DNA from: Sphingomonas cannabina | GTDB taxonomy: Bacteria; Pseudomonadota; Alphaproteobacteria; Sphingomonadales; Sphingomonadaceae | Assembly (NCBI RefSeq): GCF_021391395.1 | Contig: NZ_CP090059.1 | Span: 2,589,001 to 2,653,000 of the forward strand | Reading direction: 5' to 3' | DNA: 64,000 nt | Shown here: positions 1-9,236 of the stretch, in pieces | Position numbering within the stretch: the stretch's first letter is position 1 | Layout of the letters: each line of letters begins with the position of its first letter | The notes under the pieces: generated by a model | What the model saw: the letters and a program-made list of their open reading frames with translations, nothing else | The model's database searches: none | What the model was told of the DNA's origin: nothing | Translations under genes and position numbers: made by a program

Positions 1-327
1 CGCTTCGTATTCGCCGTTATCCGAAAGATAATTGCCCAGCAGATTCGCAAGGCGCCAGACGGGCTTCTTCGCTAACCCTTCTCGTAAGGTGGCAATCGCT
101 TCCGGACAGTCACCGCGTTCATACTGCACGGCAGCGAGCAGTTCATATCCCCCGGTGAACCGAAAGCTTAGCAACTGTCGGCCGATGCGTGCTGCATCAT
201 CGAAACGCTGCTCCGAAAAGGCAGTCATTCCCTGACCGAATAAGGCCTCGGCATCCGCCTGGCTGAGTCCGGGCGGTGGACCGGACCGCCGACGCAGGCG
301 CCACCAAACTCGACGCAGCACCTGCAT
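1..327 (-). CDS. TPR-like repeat protein, partial (C-terminus beyond left edge)
   Basis: The frame is open from an ATG at 327 to the window edge, giving 109 residues. The N-terminus is basic (MQVLRRVWWRLRRR). After it come helical repeats with TPR-like spacing: one around the segment ALFGQGMTAF, one around YELLAAVQYERGDCPEAIAT and the start of another near LANLLGNYLSDNGEY. TPR-type proteins usually mediate protein contacts, and nothing here points to a specific partner. The start lies 4 bp after the stop of the upstream peptidase gene on the same strand, so the two are probably cotranscribed. Codon use is less GC-extreme than in the neighbours (several TTA, CTA and ACT codons). No product can be named from this fragment. 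Confidence 0.7.
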   Translation of the reverse strand, partial: MQVLRRVWWRLRRRSGPPPGLSQADAEALFGQGMTAFSEQRFDDAARIGRQLLSFRFTGGYELLAAVQYERGDCPEAIATLREGLAKKPVWRLANLLGNYLSDNGEYEA

Positions 328-331
328 GGCC

Positions 332-1585
332 CTACCCTAGCGGCGCGTCGATCGACCTCGGCGGTTCGCTGAACCACTTCGGACCCGCCTCGGTCATGTG
401 GAAGCAATCCTCCAGACGCACGCCGAACTTGCCGGGCAGGTAGATGCCGGGCTCGTTCGAGAAGCACATGCCTGGGGCGAGGCGCGTGGTCTCGCCGTGG
501 ACGAGGTTGACCGGCTCGTGGCCGTCGAGGCCGATGCCGTGGCCGGTGCGGTGCGACAGGCCCGGCAGCGCATAGCGCGGGCCGTAGCCCCAGCGCTCGT
601 ATTGCGCACGGACGGCGTCATCGACGCTGCCAGCCGGAGCGCCGAGCCTCGCCGCGGCGAAGGCGACCTGCTGGCCCTGGCGGACCTGGTCCCATACCTT
701 GCGGACCTCGGCCGAGGCGCTGCCCTTCACGAAGGTGCGCGAGACATCCGACTGATAGTCCTGGACGGTACAGCCGCAGTCCATCAGCAGCAGCGCGCCG
801 TCGGTCATCTTCTGCGGCTTTCTGCTGCCGTGCGGATAGGCGGCCGATTCGCCGATCAGCGCCATCGAGAACTCCGGGCTGCCGCCGAGCTTGCGGGTCG
901 CGGCGCTCATCAGAGCGCCGATGTCGGCCTGGCTCATGCCGGCCTCGACCCGCTCCCACGTCCAGCGATAGGCGGCGATGGTCACGTCGGTCGCCTTCTG
1001 CATCAGCGCGATCTCGGCCGGCGTCTTGATCATGCGGCAGCCGCGCACCACCGGATTGGCCGAGACCAGCTTCGACGCCGGCAGGTCGCGCGCCAGCGTG
1101 TCGGGAATGAAGAAGCGCACGGTCTCCTCGATCCCGACCGGACGGCCGGCGAGCTTGCGGTCCTTGAGGAAGCCGGCGACGACGGCGAGCGGATCCTCGT
1201 CCTCCTGCCACACGCGGACCTCCGCAGGGACGGCAAGCGTCTCGCGCATCCGCGGTTCCTCGAAAAAGGGCGAGACGATGCACGGCTGCCCCTCGACCGG
1301 CAGCACCGCGAGCAGCGCGCGCTCGCTGCGGCCCCAGCGGATGCCGGTGAAATAGACGAGGCTCGATCCCGGCTCGACCAGCACCGCCCCGATGCCGTGC
1401 GCCCGCATCAGCGCCTGCGCACGGGCGAGACGGCGGGCACGTTCCTCCGGGCCGATCGGTACCGCGTCGCCGGTGATATCTCTGAGCGCCGAGAGGTCGG
1501 GATCGGCGGCGCGGAGCAGGCCGGGCGTGGCGAGCAGCGGCAATGCGGCGGCGGCCCGGACGAGGCGGCGGCGGGTCAAGATCAT
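332..1585 (-). CDS. M24 family metallopeptidase (Xaa-Pro aminopeptidase-like), Tat-exported
   Basis: The protein has 417 residues. The ATG at 1585 is chosen because it begins with a twin-arginine-type signal (RRRLVRAAAALPLLATPGLLRA), followed by a mature domain from about residue 27. Longer upstream reading frame is antisense to the next gene and is ignored. A creatinase-like N-terminal half is followed by the pita-bread catalytic domain. All five metal ligands of M24 peptidases can be seen: two Asp in MDCGCTVQDYQSDVSRTF, His in HRTGHGIG, Glu in NEPGIY and Glu in VRLEDCF. The likely role is cleavage of X-Pro dipeptides in the periplasm. The stop is 4 bp before the TPR gene. Confidence 0.88.
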   Translation of the reverse strand: MILTRRRLVRAAAALPLLATPGLLRAADPDLSALRDITGDAVPIGPEERARRLARAQALMRAHGIGAVLVEPGSSLVYFTGIRWGRSERALLAVLPVEGQPCIVSPFFEEPRMRETLAVPAEVRVWQEDEDPLAVVAGFLKDRKLAGRPVGIEETVRFFIPDTLARDLPASKLVSANPVVRGCRMIKTPAEIALMQKATDVTIAAYRWTWERVEAGMSQADIGALMSAATRKLGGSPEFSMALIGESAAYPHGSRKPQKMTDGALLLMDCGCTVQDYQSDVSRTFVKGSASAEVRKVWDQVRQGQQVAFAAARLGAPAGSVDDAVRAQYERWGYGPRYALPGLSHRTGHGIGLDGHEPVNLVHGETTRLAPGMCFSNEPGIYLPGKFGVRLEDCFHMTEAGPKWFSEPPRSIDAPLG

Positions 1586-1663
1586 GGTGTCCAGCGATAG
1601 GGTGCTTGACCGCGGCGCCGCAATCCCCTTCCTGTGGCCGATGTTCAACGGGGGAGACGGATT

Positions 1664-2986
1664 TTGGCCAAGCGCCTGACCACCTTCATTCTGATCGGCC
1701 TGGTGCTGGGTCTCGTCGTCGGGTGGATCGTCAACGCGGCGTTCGACAGCGGAACGCCCGAATCGGCGGCGACGCTCAAGGAGATCGCCAAATGGTTCGG
1801 CATCGTGACGCAGGTGTTCCTGCATCTCATCAAGATGATCATCGCGCCGCTGGTGTTCGGCACGCTGGTGGTCGGTATCGCACACATGGGCGACACCGGG
1901 GCGCTGGGGCGCGTGGGCCTGAAGTCGCTCGGCTGGTTCATCTGCGCGAGCCTGATGTCGCTGACGCTCGGCCTGATCATGGTCCACATCCTGCAGCCGG
2001 GCCTGGGGCTCAACCTGCCGCTGCCGCCGGCCAGCGCGGGCAGCGGGCTCGACAAGAGCAAGTTCGACGCGGCCGAGATCATCACCCACATCTTCCCGAG
2101 CTCGATCGTCGAGGCGATGGCGAGCAACGACATCCTGCAGATCGTCGTCTTCTCGGTGTTCTTCGGCGTCGCGATCACCGCGGTCGGCGAACGCGCCGCG
2201 CCGCTGGTCAAGGCGGCCGAGGCGCTGACGCAGGTGATGCTGCAGGTGACCGACTATGTCATGCGCTTCGCCCCCTTCGCGGTGTTCGCGGCGGTGGCGG
2301 CGACGCTGATCGAGCGCGGACCGAGCGTGATCGGCAAGCTCGCCTACTTCATGGGATCGGTCTACCTGGGCCTCGCGCTGCTGTGGTGCGCGCTGGGGGC
2401 GCTGGCGCTGCTGTTCGTCGGCAAGCGGGCGCTACAGCTGTTCCGCTACATCCGCGAGCCGACCCTGGTCGCCTTCTCGACCGCCTCGTCGGAGGCCGCC
2501 TTCCCGCGCACGCTGGAAGCGCTTGACCGGTTCGGGGTGCCGCCGCGCATCGCCAGCTTCGTGCTGCCGCTCGGCTATTCGTTCAATCTCGACGGGTCGA
2601 TGATGTACATGACCTTCGCGTCGCTGTTCATCGCCCAGGCCTATGGCATCCATCTCGACCTCGGCACGCAGATCGCGATGCTGCTGACGCTGATGATCAC
2701 GTCGAAGGGCATCGCCGGGGTGCCGCGCGCCAGCCTGGTGGTGATCGCGGCAACGCTCAACCAGTTCCACCTGCCCGAGGCCGGGCTGCTGCTGGTGTTG
2801 GCGGTCGACCATTTCCTCGACATGGGCCGCTCGGCGACCAATGTGGTCGGCAATGCCGTCGCGGCGAGCGTGGTGGCGCGCTGGGAAGGCGGGCTCGATC
2901 CGGCCGAGCCGCCGGTGATCGAACCCGTGCCGGCACCGACCGGCGGCGGGCCGGTGAAGGATGATCAGAGCTTTCGCGATGTGTGA
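1664..2986 (+). CDS. dicarboxylate/amino acid:cation symporter (SDF family)
   Basis: This inner-membrane symporter of 440 residues imports dicarboxylates or acidic amino acids with H+ or Na+ (DctA/GltP/GltT fold). The TTG at 1664 is preferred because GGGGGAGA lies 5-8 bases upstream and the resulting N-terminus (AKRLTTFILIGLVLG) is normal for the family; an in-frame GTG at 1634 is the alternative. Family signatures are present: the re-entrant loop FSTASSEAAFPRTL, the TM7 motif NLDGS (usually NMDGT), GIAGVPRAS in the second hairpin, and the substrate-binding DMGRSATNVVGN in TM8. The C-terminal tail is Pro-rich. It is divergent from the peptidase gene. The substrate cannot be fixed from sequence. 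Confidence 0.9.
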   Translation: MAKRLTTFILIGLVLGLVVGWIVNAAFDSGTPESAATLKEIAKWFGIVTQVFLHLIKMIIAPLVFGTLVVGIAHMGDTGALGRVGLKSLGWFICASLMSLTLGLIMVHILQPGLGLNLPLPPASAGSGLDKSKFDAAEIITHIFPSSIVEAMASNDILQIVVFSVFFGVAITAVGERAAPLVKAAEALTQVMLQVTDYVMRFAPFAVFAAVAATLIERGPSVIGKLAYFMGSVYLGLALLWCALGALALLFVGKRALQLFRYIREPTLVAFSTASSEAAFPRTLEALDRFGVPPRIASFVLPLGYSFNLDGSMMYMTFASLFIAQAYGIHLDLGTQIAMLLTLMITSKGIAGVPRASLVVIAATLNQFHLPEAGLLLVLAVDHFLDMGRSATNVVGNAVAASVVARWEGGLDPAEPPVIEPVPAPTGGGPVKDDQSFRDV

Positions 2987-2995
2987 AGCCGCCGG

Positions 2996-3622
2996 TTAGG
3001 CATAGGCATAGGGCCCGCCGGCCTCGAGCGCGGCCTGATATGCAGGGCGGGCATGGATCCTTTCCAGCCACGCGATCGACGCCGGCCGCGAGGCATCGAG
3101 GCCAGCGCGGCCGCGAGCGGCTTCGAGGGGGTAGCTCATCATCACGTCGGCGGCGGTGAAGTCGTCGCCGGCGAACCAGGGGCGGCCGGCGAGCTCGCTC
3201 TCGATCCAGTCGAGATGGACGTCGATCATCGGCTGGAAGCGCTTGGTCGCCGTCCTCCCCAGCAACGGCACGCGGCTCAGCACGAGCTTGGCGAACAGCA
3301 CCGGCATCAGCGAGCCCTCGGCATAGTGGAGGAAGTGACGGTAGCGCAGCGCCGAGTCGCGGTGCGCCGGCATGCCGAGCCGGCCATCGGCATGCTCGAC
3401 CAGATACTCGACGATCGCCCCGGTCTCCGCGACCACCCGCCCCTCGTTCTCGATCACCGGGGACTTGCCGAGCGGGTGCACCTTCCTGAGCTCGGGCGGG
3501 GCGAGCATCGTCGCCTTGTTCCGCTCGTAGCGCTTGATCTCATAGGGAAGCCCCAACTCCTCGAGCAGCCACAGCACGCGCTGCGAGCGCGAGTTCTCGA
3601 GATGGTGGACGATGATCGCCAT
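2996..3622 (-). CDS. glutathione S-transferase family protein
   Basis: A 208-residue cytosolic protein with an N-terminal thioredoxin-like domain (about 1-80) and an all-helical C-terminal domain (about 90-205). The glutathione-binding signature is visible as KSPVIENEGRVVAETGAIVEYL, here split as the cis-Pro of SPVI and the Glu-Thr/Ser-type pocket at AETGAI. The first helix begins at SRSQRVLWLLEELG. The start at 3622 follows GGGAGC. It ends 9 bp from the stop of the convergent symporter and is downstream of the methyltransferase on the same strand. The substrate is unknown; detoxification or a thiol transfer reaction is the usual role. Confidence 0.85.
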   Translation of the reverse strand: MAIIVHHLENSRSQRVLWLLEELGLPYEIKRYERNKATMLAPPELRKVHPLGKSPVIENEGRVVAETGAIVEYLVEHADGRLGMPAHRDSALRYRHFLHYAEGSLMPVLFAKLVLSRVPLLGRTATKRFQPMIDVHLDWIESELAGRPWFAGDDFTAADVMMSYPLEAARGRAGLDASRPASIAWLERIHARPAYQAALEAGGPYAYA

Positions 3623-3635
3623 GATGCTCCCCGTT

Positions 3636-4463
3636 CTAGTGTGCTGCCGACCATATCCATGCGGCGGCGGGGAAGTCGACGACATTGCCATGACGATAGC
3701 GCGATACGGCTGCGGCGAGGCGATCGAGCAATGCCGGCTGCACCTCGGGCGGCGCGTCGCGGATCAGTCGCGCTGCGGGGCCGATGCGGCGGAAGAAGGC
3801 GACCGCGTCCGTGACCGGGTCTTCGCCCTCGCCGGCGAGATAGGCGTAGTCGACCGGAGTGGCGATCGGATCGCGCCACCCCGCTTCACGGAGGATTGTC
3901 TCGACGCGATCGGCGTCTGTGAAAGCGAAAGGCCCCGGCCCGGCTTCGGTCGGTGGCGGTGCATGGCCGAGCACCGCGGCGGGGATCTCCTCGGCCCAGG
4001 GATTGAGGCTGCGGTCGCGGAAGCAGGAGAAGATGAGGCGCGCGTCCGGCGCTGCCGCTGCATGGAGCCGGGCGAAGGCCGCGACAGGGTCGGCGAAGAA
4101 CATCACGCCGTGACGTGAGACGATGAGGTCGAAGGATGCGTGGCGCTCGGTCACGTCGAGCGCATCGCCAGCGACGAAGGCAAGATTGGCGCGGTCCTGC
4201 GCACGAGCGGTCGCGACGGCGACGAGTTCGGCAGACAGGTCGATGCCGAGCACCTCCGCATCTGGCCGGGCTGCCGCGAGCGCAAGGCTGGTGCTGCCAG
4301 CGCCGCAACCGATATCGGCGGCGCGGAAGCGGTCCGGCGGCGCCGCGGCGAGGATGGCGGCGTCGAAGTGCGGCGTGAACGCGGCGAAGCTGCGGTCGGT
4401 GCGGCGCCATTCCTCGGCCCAGGTCCGGCCAACCGTCCCGGTCCATTCGATTGCTCCGGTCAA
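3636..4463 (-). CDS. class I SAM-dependent methyltransferase
   Basis: A 275-residue protein of the Methyltransf_25/11 type. The SAM-binding motif I is DIGCGAGSTSLAL near residue 50, followed by the acidic residue after beta-2 (GIDLSAE) and motif II/III at GDALDVTERHASFDLIVSRH. The C-terminal part (AGWRDPIATPVDYAYLAGEG) resembles UbiE-like and small-molecule methyltransferases. The acceptor cannot be predicted. The gene lies 13 bp upstream of the GST gene on the same strand and probably shares its transcript. Confidence 0.85.
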   Translation of the reverse strand: MTGAIEWTGTVGRTWAEEWRRTDRSFAAFTPHFDAAILAAAPPDRFRAADIGCGAGSTSLALAAARPDAEVLGIDLSAELVAVATARAQDRANLAFVAGDALDVTERHASFDLIVSRHGVMFFADPVAAFARLHAAAAPDARLIFSCFRDRSLNPWAEEIPAAVLGHAPPPTEAGPGPFAFTDADRVETILREAGWRDPIATPVDYAYLAGEGEDPVTDAVAFFRRIGPAARLIRDAPPEVQPALLDRLAAAVSRYRHGNVVDFPAAAWIWSAAH

Positions 4464-4778
4464 CCACGCTCTCCTTGTTGAGGCCGGCCATTCAAGGAAC
4501 GGCGGCTCCTTGGATTAATTGCCAAGATGGGCGCTCAGCATAGGTGACATTCGGGTTGTCCACACGTGCCGTTCCAAGTCCCTCCTCTGAAGAGGAGAGG
4601 CTTGATGAGCGGAGCCGGTTCGAATTCCGAGGGCACTCCGGCATCCAAAGGTTCCGAAAAACGACATAGCCGCCGCCCTTTTCCCGAAACGGAAAAGGCC
4701 CGCCGCGCGGGCGAGCCTTTCCGGGAGCTTGCGGCGTACTCCGCGCATCGGCGGAGCCGTCGCGAAACCTGTCGCGCC
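4464..4778. other. intergenic region between recA and methyltransferase
   Basis: About 315 bp with no convincing gene. It should hold the promoter of the methyltransferase-GST pair near 4470-4560. It also carries two overlapping hairpins just after the recA stop (listed separately). Short open frames here have no ribosome-binding site and no family-like sequence. Confidence 0.6.
4677..4722 (-). terminator. probable recA terminator (two alternative hairpins)
   Basis: Reading the minus strand after recA, GCCCGC-GCG-GCGGGC forms a tight stem flanked by AAAGG and CCTTTT. The next bases form a second, mutually exclusive palindrome, CCTTTTCC-N6-GGAAAAGG. The run of T residues is short, so termination strength is uncertain. 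Confidence 0.55.
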
Positions 4779-5864
<1,086 letters not shown>

Positions 5865-5942
5865 TGGGAAGCTCCGTCGCTAGGGCATCCACGCGCCCGG
5901 TTCAACGCTTTGTAAGGCGTACGTATCGCATTTGTTCTCATA

Positions 5943-5957
5943 GAACAAGAGCGGAAC
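5943..5957 (-). promoter_or_regulatory. LexA (SOS) box of recA
   Basis: The + strand reads GAAC-AAGAGCG-GAAC, an exact match to the alphaproteobacterial LexA operator GAAC-N7-GAAC (GTTC-N7-GTTC on the coding strand of recA). It lies about 80 bp upstream of the recA start. On the minus strand the second half-site overlaps a possible -35 (TTGTTC) that is 17 bp from a possible -10 (TACGTA). LexA bound here would cover the promoter. Confidence 0.85.
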
Positions 5958-6032
5958 GAAATTTTTTCGTGCGGCCCGCCCCTCCTGCCCTGCGGTTGAC
6001 CGGTCCGGCTGCCGCTGCGACATCGCGACACT

Positions 6033-7109
6033 ATGACGACATCGACCGAAACCACCGACGTCCGGGCCGGGCTGATCGGCTACGGCTATGCCGGCAAGAC
6101 CTTCCATGCGCCGATGATGCTGGCGACGCGCGGCCTGGCGCTCGCGGCGGTCGCGTCCAGCGATCCGGCCAAGGTCGGGCGCGATTTGCCCGACGTCGAG
6201 GTGATCGCCGATCCGCAGGCCCTGATCGCGCGGGACGATATCGAGCTGGTCGTGATCGCCTCCCCCAACGCGAGCCACGCCCCGCTTGCGGCCACTGCGC
6301 TCGCGGCCGGCAAGCATGTGGTCGTCGACAAGCCCTTCACCCTCAACCTCGCCGAGGCGCGGAAGGTGGTGGCGCTCGCCGAGGCCCAGGAGCAGCTGCT
6401 GGCGGTGTTCCATAACCGGCGCTGGGACAGCGACTTCCTCGGCGTGCGGCAGGCCATCCAGAGCGGGCTGCTCGGACGCGTCACCCATTTCGAGTCGCAT
6501 TTCGATCGCTTCCGGCCCGAGGTGCGCCAGCGCTGGCGCGAGGGGCCGGGGCCCGGGAGCGGGATCTGGTTCGATCTCGGGCCGCATCTCATCGATCAGG
6601 CGCTCCAGCTGTTCGGGCTTCCGCAGCGCGTACAGGCGGACCTCGCCATGCAGCGGAGCGGCGCGCTGACCGACGACTGGGCGCATGTCGTGCTCGATTA
6701 CGGGGCGCTGCGGGTGATCCTCCATGCCGGAATGATGGTGGCGGGCGGCAGCAGCCGGTTCGTCGTGCACGGGGAGAAAGGAAGTTTGGTCAAGCGCAAG
6801 CCGGACCCGCAGGAGGCGCAGCTGCTCTCGGGGATGACGCCGGGCAGCCCCGGGTGGGGCACGGACGACGACGACATGCTGTTCTACGACGGATCGGGCG
6901 ACGAGCGGCGGATCGCGGCGCCGGCCGGCGATCAGCTGAGCTTCTATCGCGGCGTCGCCGATGCTGTGCGCGGCGCCGCGCCGAACCCGGTGCCGCCGAT
7001 CGAGGCACTGACCGTGATGGCCGTGCTCGAGGCGGCAGCCGAATCCGCGCGCGACGGCCGGACGGTCGCGCTGCCGCTGACCGAGCGGGAGCGCGCCGCG
7101 TTGGCGTGA
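6033..7109 (+). CDS. Gfo/Idh/MocA family NAD(P)-dependent oxidoreductase
   Basis: A 358-residue cytosolic oxidoreductase. The N-terminal Rossmann fold has GLIGYGYAGKTFHAPM around residues 14-29. The family motif EKP appears here as VVVDKPF (DKP), with the catalytic Lys. The C-terminal alpha/beta domain carries GSGIWFDLGPHLIDQAL, where the Asp/His pair is typical of the YdgJ-like subgroup. The substrate is probably a polyol, inositol or sugar but cannot be assigned. It is divergent from recA and convergent with the SDR gene. Confidence 0.88.
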   Translation: MTTSTETTDVRAGLIGYGYAGKTFHAPMMLATRGLALAAVASSDPAKVGRDLPDVEVIADPQALIARDDIELVVIASPNASHAPLAATALAAGKHVVVDKPFTLNLAEARKVVALAEAQEQLLAVFHNRRWDSDFLGVRQAIQSGLLGRVTHFESHFDRFRPEVRQRWREGPGPGSGIWFDLGPHLIDQALQLFGLPQRVQADLAMQRSGALTDDWAHVVLDYGALRVILHAGMMVAGGSSRFVVHGEKGSLVKRKPDPQEAQLLSGMTPGSPGWGTDDDDMLFYDGSGDERRIAAPAGDQLSFYRGVADAVRGAAPNPVPPIEALTVMAVLEAAAESARDGRTVALPLTERERAALA

Positions 7110-7124
7110 GCGGTGGCCGGCGGG

Positions 7125-8021
7125 TCAGGCTGCAGGCACTTCCAGCCGTTCGAGATCGGCGATCAGGCCGGGACCGGTCGGCTGCCATCCCAGCTGCGCG
7201 CGCGTCCATTCGCTCGATGCGGGAAGGTCCCTCGCCGCGAAATGTGCGAGCCAGCCGAAATGGGCCCCGGCCTCCTCCGGAGCAATCGACGCCACCGGCA
7301 GTCCGAGGCGGCGGCCGATGGTTTCGGCGATCTCGCGCGTCGGGACGCCCTCTTCGGCAACGGCATGGTATCTGGCATTCGGCTCCGCGCGCTCGAGCAC
7401 GAGCCGGTAGAGGCGCGCCACGTCGAGCACATGCGCGGCCGGCCAGCGGTTATCTCCCTCCCCGACATAGGCGAACACCCCCTTTTCGCGCGCGATCTCG
7501 ATCGCCGGGGTGACAAGACCCTGCTTGCGCGTGTCGTGAACCTGCGGAAGCCGCACCACCGACACATTGGCTCCGGCAGCCGCAGCGGCAGCGGCTGCCT
7601 CTTCCGATGCGGCGCGCGGAACCACCGAGGAGCTGACGGTCGGACCATCCTCCCTCGCCGGCTCCGCTGGCACGGTGTTGCCGATGGCGGTGCCGGACGT
7701 CACGATCAGCGGCCGATCCGAACCGGCGAGCGCGGCACCGAGGGCCTCGACGACACGCCGGTCGTCCTCGCAATTCTGCGCGAAGGTCGAGAAGTCGTGG
7801 TTGAAGGCGAGATGGATGACGCCGTCGGAGCGGGCGGCGCCGCTCGTCAGGCTGTCCCGGTCCGCGATCGATCCGCGGTGCGGTTCGGCCCCGGCAGCGG
7901 CGAGCGCCGCGACGCCCTGTTCCGAGCGCGTGAGGCCGAGGACCTGATGCCCCGCCGCCAACAGCTCCCGCACGACCGCCGAGCCGATGAATCCGGTCGC
8001 GCCGGTGACGAATACCCGCAT
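7125..8021 (-). CDS. NAD-dependent epimerase/dehydratase family protein (extended/atypical SDR)
   Basis: A 298-residue protein. The nucleotide-binding motif GATGFIGSAV is at residues 7-16, and HLAFNHD follows at the end of beta-4. The usual catalytic YxxxK is not obvious: the corresponding segment reads SSSVVPRAASEEAAAAAAAA, so it may be an atypical SDR that binds NAD(P) without classical catalysis. It is divergent from the XRE regulator, which probably controls it. Confidence 0.85.
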   Translation of the reverse strand: MRVFVTGATGFIGSAVVRELLAAGHQVLGLTRSEQGVAALAAAGAEPHRGSIADRDSLTSGAARSDGVIHLAFNHDFSTFAQNCEDDRRVVEALGAALAGSDRPLIVTSGTAIGNTVPAEPAREDGPTVSSSVVPRAASEEAAAAAAAAGANVSVVRLPQVHDTRKQGLVTPAIEIAREKGVFAYVGEGDNRWPAAHVLDVARLYRLVLERAEPNARYHAVAEEGVPTREIAETIGRRLGLPVASIAPEEAGAHFGWLAHFAARDLPASSEWTRAQLGWQPTGPGLIADLERLEVPAA

Positions 8022-8068
8022 GAGATGGTCTCCATGATTTCTGCGGAGACGAATCTGGCGGGTCGCGC

Positions 8069-8097
8069 TATCCTGTTAAAGACGAGACATTATCCTG
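8069..8097. promoter_or_regulatory. candidate operator: direct repeat in the SDR/XRE divergent promoter
   Basis: TATCCTG occurs at 8069-8075 and again at 8091-8097, 22 bp apart (two helical turns), in the 93 bp between the two divergent genes. The downstream copy runs into GTATAAG, a possible -10 for the regulator. This fits autoregulation by the XRE protein, but it is read from spacing and position only. Confidence 0.3.
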
Positions 8098-8114
8098 GTA
8101 TAAGAGCTAACAGC

Positions 8115-9008
8115 ATGGGCACATCCGGCCAGAGCGACAACCGTCTCGGCGCCTATCTGAAGGATCGGCGGGGGAAGCTCGATCCGGCGGCGTTCGGTTT
8201 TCCGGGCACGCGCCGGCGCACGCCTGGTCTGCGCCGCGAGGAAGTGGCGCAGCGGGCCAACATCAGCGCGACCTGGTACACCTGGCTCGAGCAGGGACGC
8301 GGCGGCGCGCCTTCGGCCGAGGTGCTCGACCGGATCGCCTCTGCGCTCATGCTGACCGAGGTCGAGCGTGAACATCTCTTCCTCCTGGGGCTGGGGCACC
8401 CGCCGGAGGCGCGCTATCGGAAGGACGAGGGTGTCTCCCCGCGCCTGCAGCACGTGCTGGACCGGCTCGAACCGAGCCCGGCGATGATCCGGACGGCGAC
8501 ATGGGACGTCGTCGCATGGAACCGCGCGGTGGCGGTGACGCTGACCGACTATGGCTCGCTGCCGCCGGGGCAGCGCAACATCCTGCGCGCCATCTTCCTC
8601 GACCGGCGCGTCCGCGAGGCTCAATATGACTGGAAGAGCGTGGCGCGGTTCGTCGTCGGGGTTTTCCGTGTGGACGCCGCCCGCGCCGGCGCATCGGCGG
8701 AGGTGACCTCCTTCGTCGAGGAGCTCTGCCTGCTGAGCCCCGAGTTCGAGGCGATGTGGCGCGAGAACGACGTCCACAGCTATGGCGAGGGCACTAAGCA
8801 CATCCGGCATCCGCTGTTTGGGCCGATCTCTTTCGAATATTCGGCCTTCGCGGTCGACGGCAGGACCGACCTCAGCATGATCGTCTACAATCCGGTCGAT
8901 CCGGGCCTTTCCGACAAAATCCAGTCGCTCATCGACGAGGCCGATACTCAGCCCGCCGGCCGGCCCCAGCGCGTCCAGTCGAGCATGTCGGCGGTGACCC
9001 AGCCGTAG
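8115..9008 (+). CDS. XRE/MmyB-type helix-turn-helix transcriptional regulator
   Basis: A 297-residue protein. The N-terminal HTH spans roughly residues 10-75 (LRREEVAQRANISATWYTWL is the recognition region). The C-terminal MmyB-like ligand-binding domain begins near residue 105 (PAMIRTATWDVVAWN is characteristic) and ends with FEYSAFAVDGRTDLSMIVYNP. Proteins of this type often bind fatty-acid-like ligands and regulate a divergent oxidoreductase. The ATG at 8115 is chosen; an in-frame ATG at 8028-8037 would extend it into the promoter. The 3' end overlaps the convergent DUF1467 gene by 61 bp. Confidence 0.88.
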   Translation: MGTSGQSDNRLGAYLKDRRGKLDPAAFGFPGTRRRTPGLRREEVAQRANISATWYTWLEQGRGGAPSAEVLDRIASALMLTEVEREHLFLLGLGHPPEARYRKDEGVSPRLQHVLDRLEPSPAMIRTATWDVVAWNRAVAVTLTDYGSLPPGQRNILRAIFLDRRVREAQYDWKSVARFVVGVFRVDAARAGASAEVTSFVEELCLLSPEFEAMWRENDVHSYGEGTKHIRHPLFGPISFEYSAFAVDGRTDLSMIVYNPVDPGLSDKIQSLIDEADTQPAGRPQRVQSSMSAVTQP

Positions 9009-9226
9009 ACGTAGTTGAGCAGGAACAGCCCCCACAGGATCGTCGCGACGATCGTTACGCGGAGCGCGATGCGGCCGGGCCGGAAGACGTGGGGCGCGCT
9101 CTCGGCCTGACCCGGCACCAGCTCGGCACCCGCCTCGTGCGCGGTGCGGACGCCGAAGGGGAGCACGAGGAAGACCGAGAAGGCCCAGAACAGGGCATAG
9201 ATGGCGATCGCGGACTTCCAGTTCAT
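8948..9226 (-). CDS. DUF1467 family membrane protein
   Basis: A 92-residue protein with two membrane segments, at about residues 5-26 (AIAIYALFWAFSVFLVLPFG) and 54-76 (ALRVTIVATILWGLFLLNYVYG). The conserved start MNWKSAIAIY and the segment LPFGVRT are typical of DUF1467, an alphaproteobacterial family of unknown function often found after the nuo genes. It lies 10 bp downstream of rnj and is likely the last gene of the nuo-birA-coaX-rnj unit. Its last 61 bp are also the antisense of the XRE gene's end. Confidence 0.85.
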   Translation of the reverse strand: MNWKSAIAIYALFWAFSVFLVLPFGVRTAHEAGAELVPGQAESAPHVFRPGRIALRVTIVATILWGLFLLNYVYGWVTADMLDWTRWGRPAG

Positions 9227-9236
9227 CGCGGAAATC

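Noticed and set aside
332..2089. A 585-residue reading of the M24 peptidase frame
   Set aside because: The first 168 residues are antisense to the symporter gene; the real start is the Tat-type signal at 1585.
7113..8114. N-terminal extension of the XRE regulator by about 330 residues
   Set aside because: It lies antisense to the SDR gene; the HTH begins just after the ATG at 8115.
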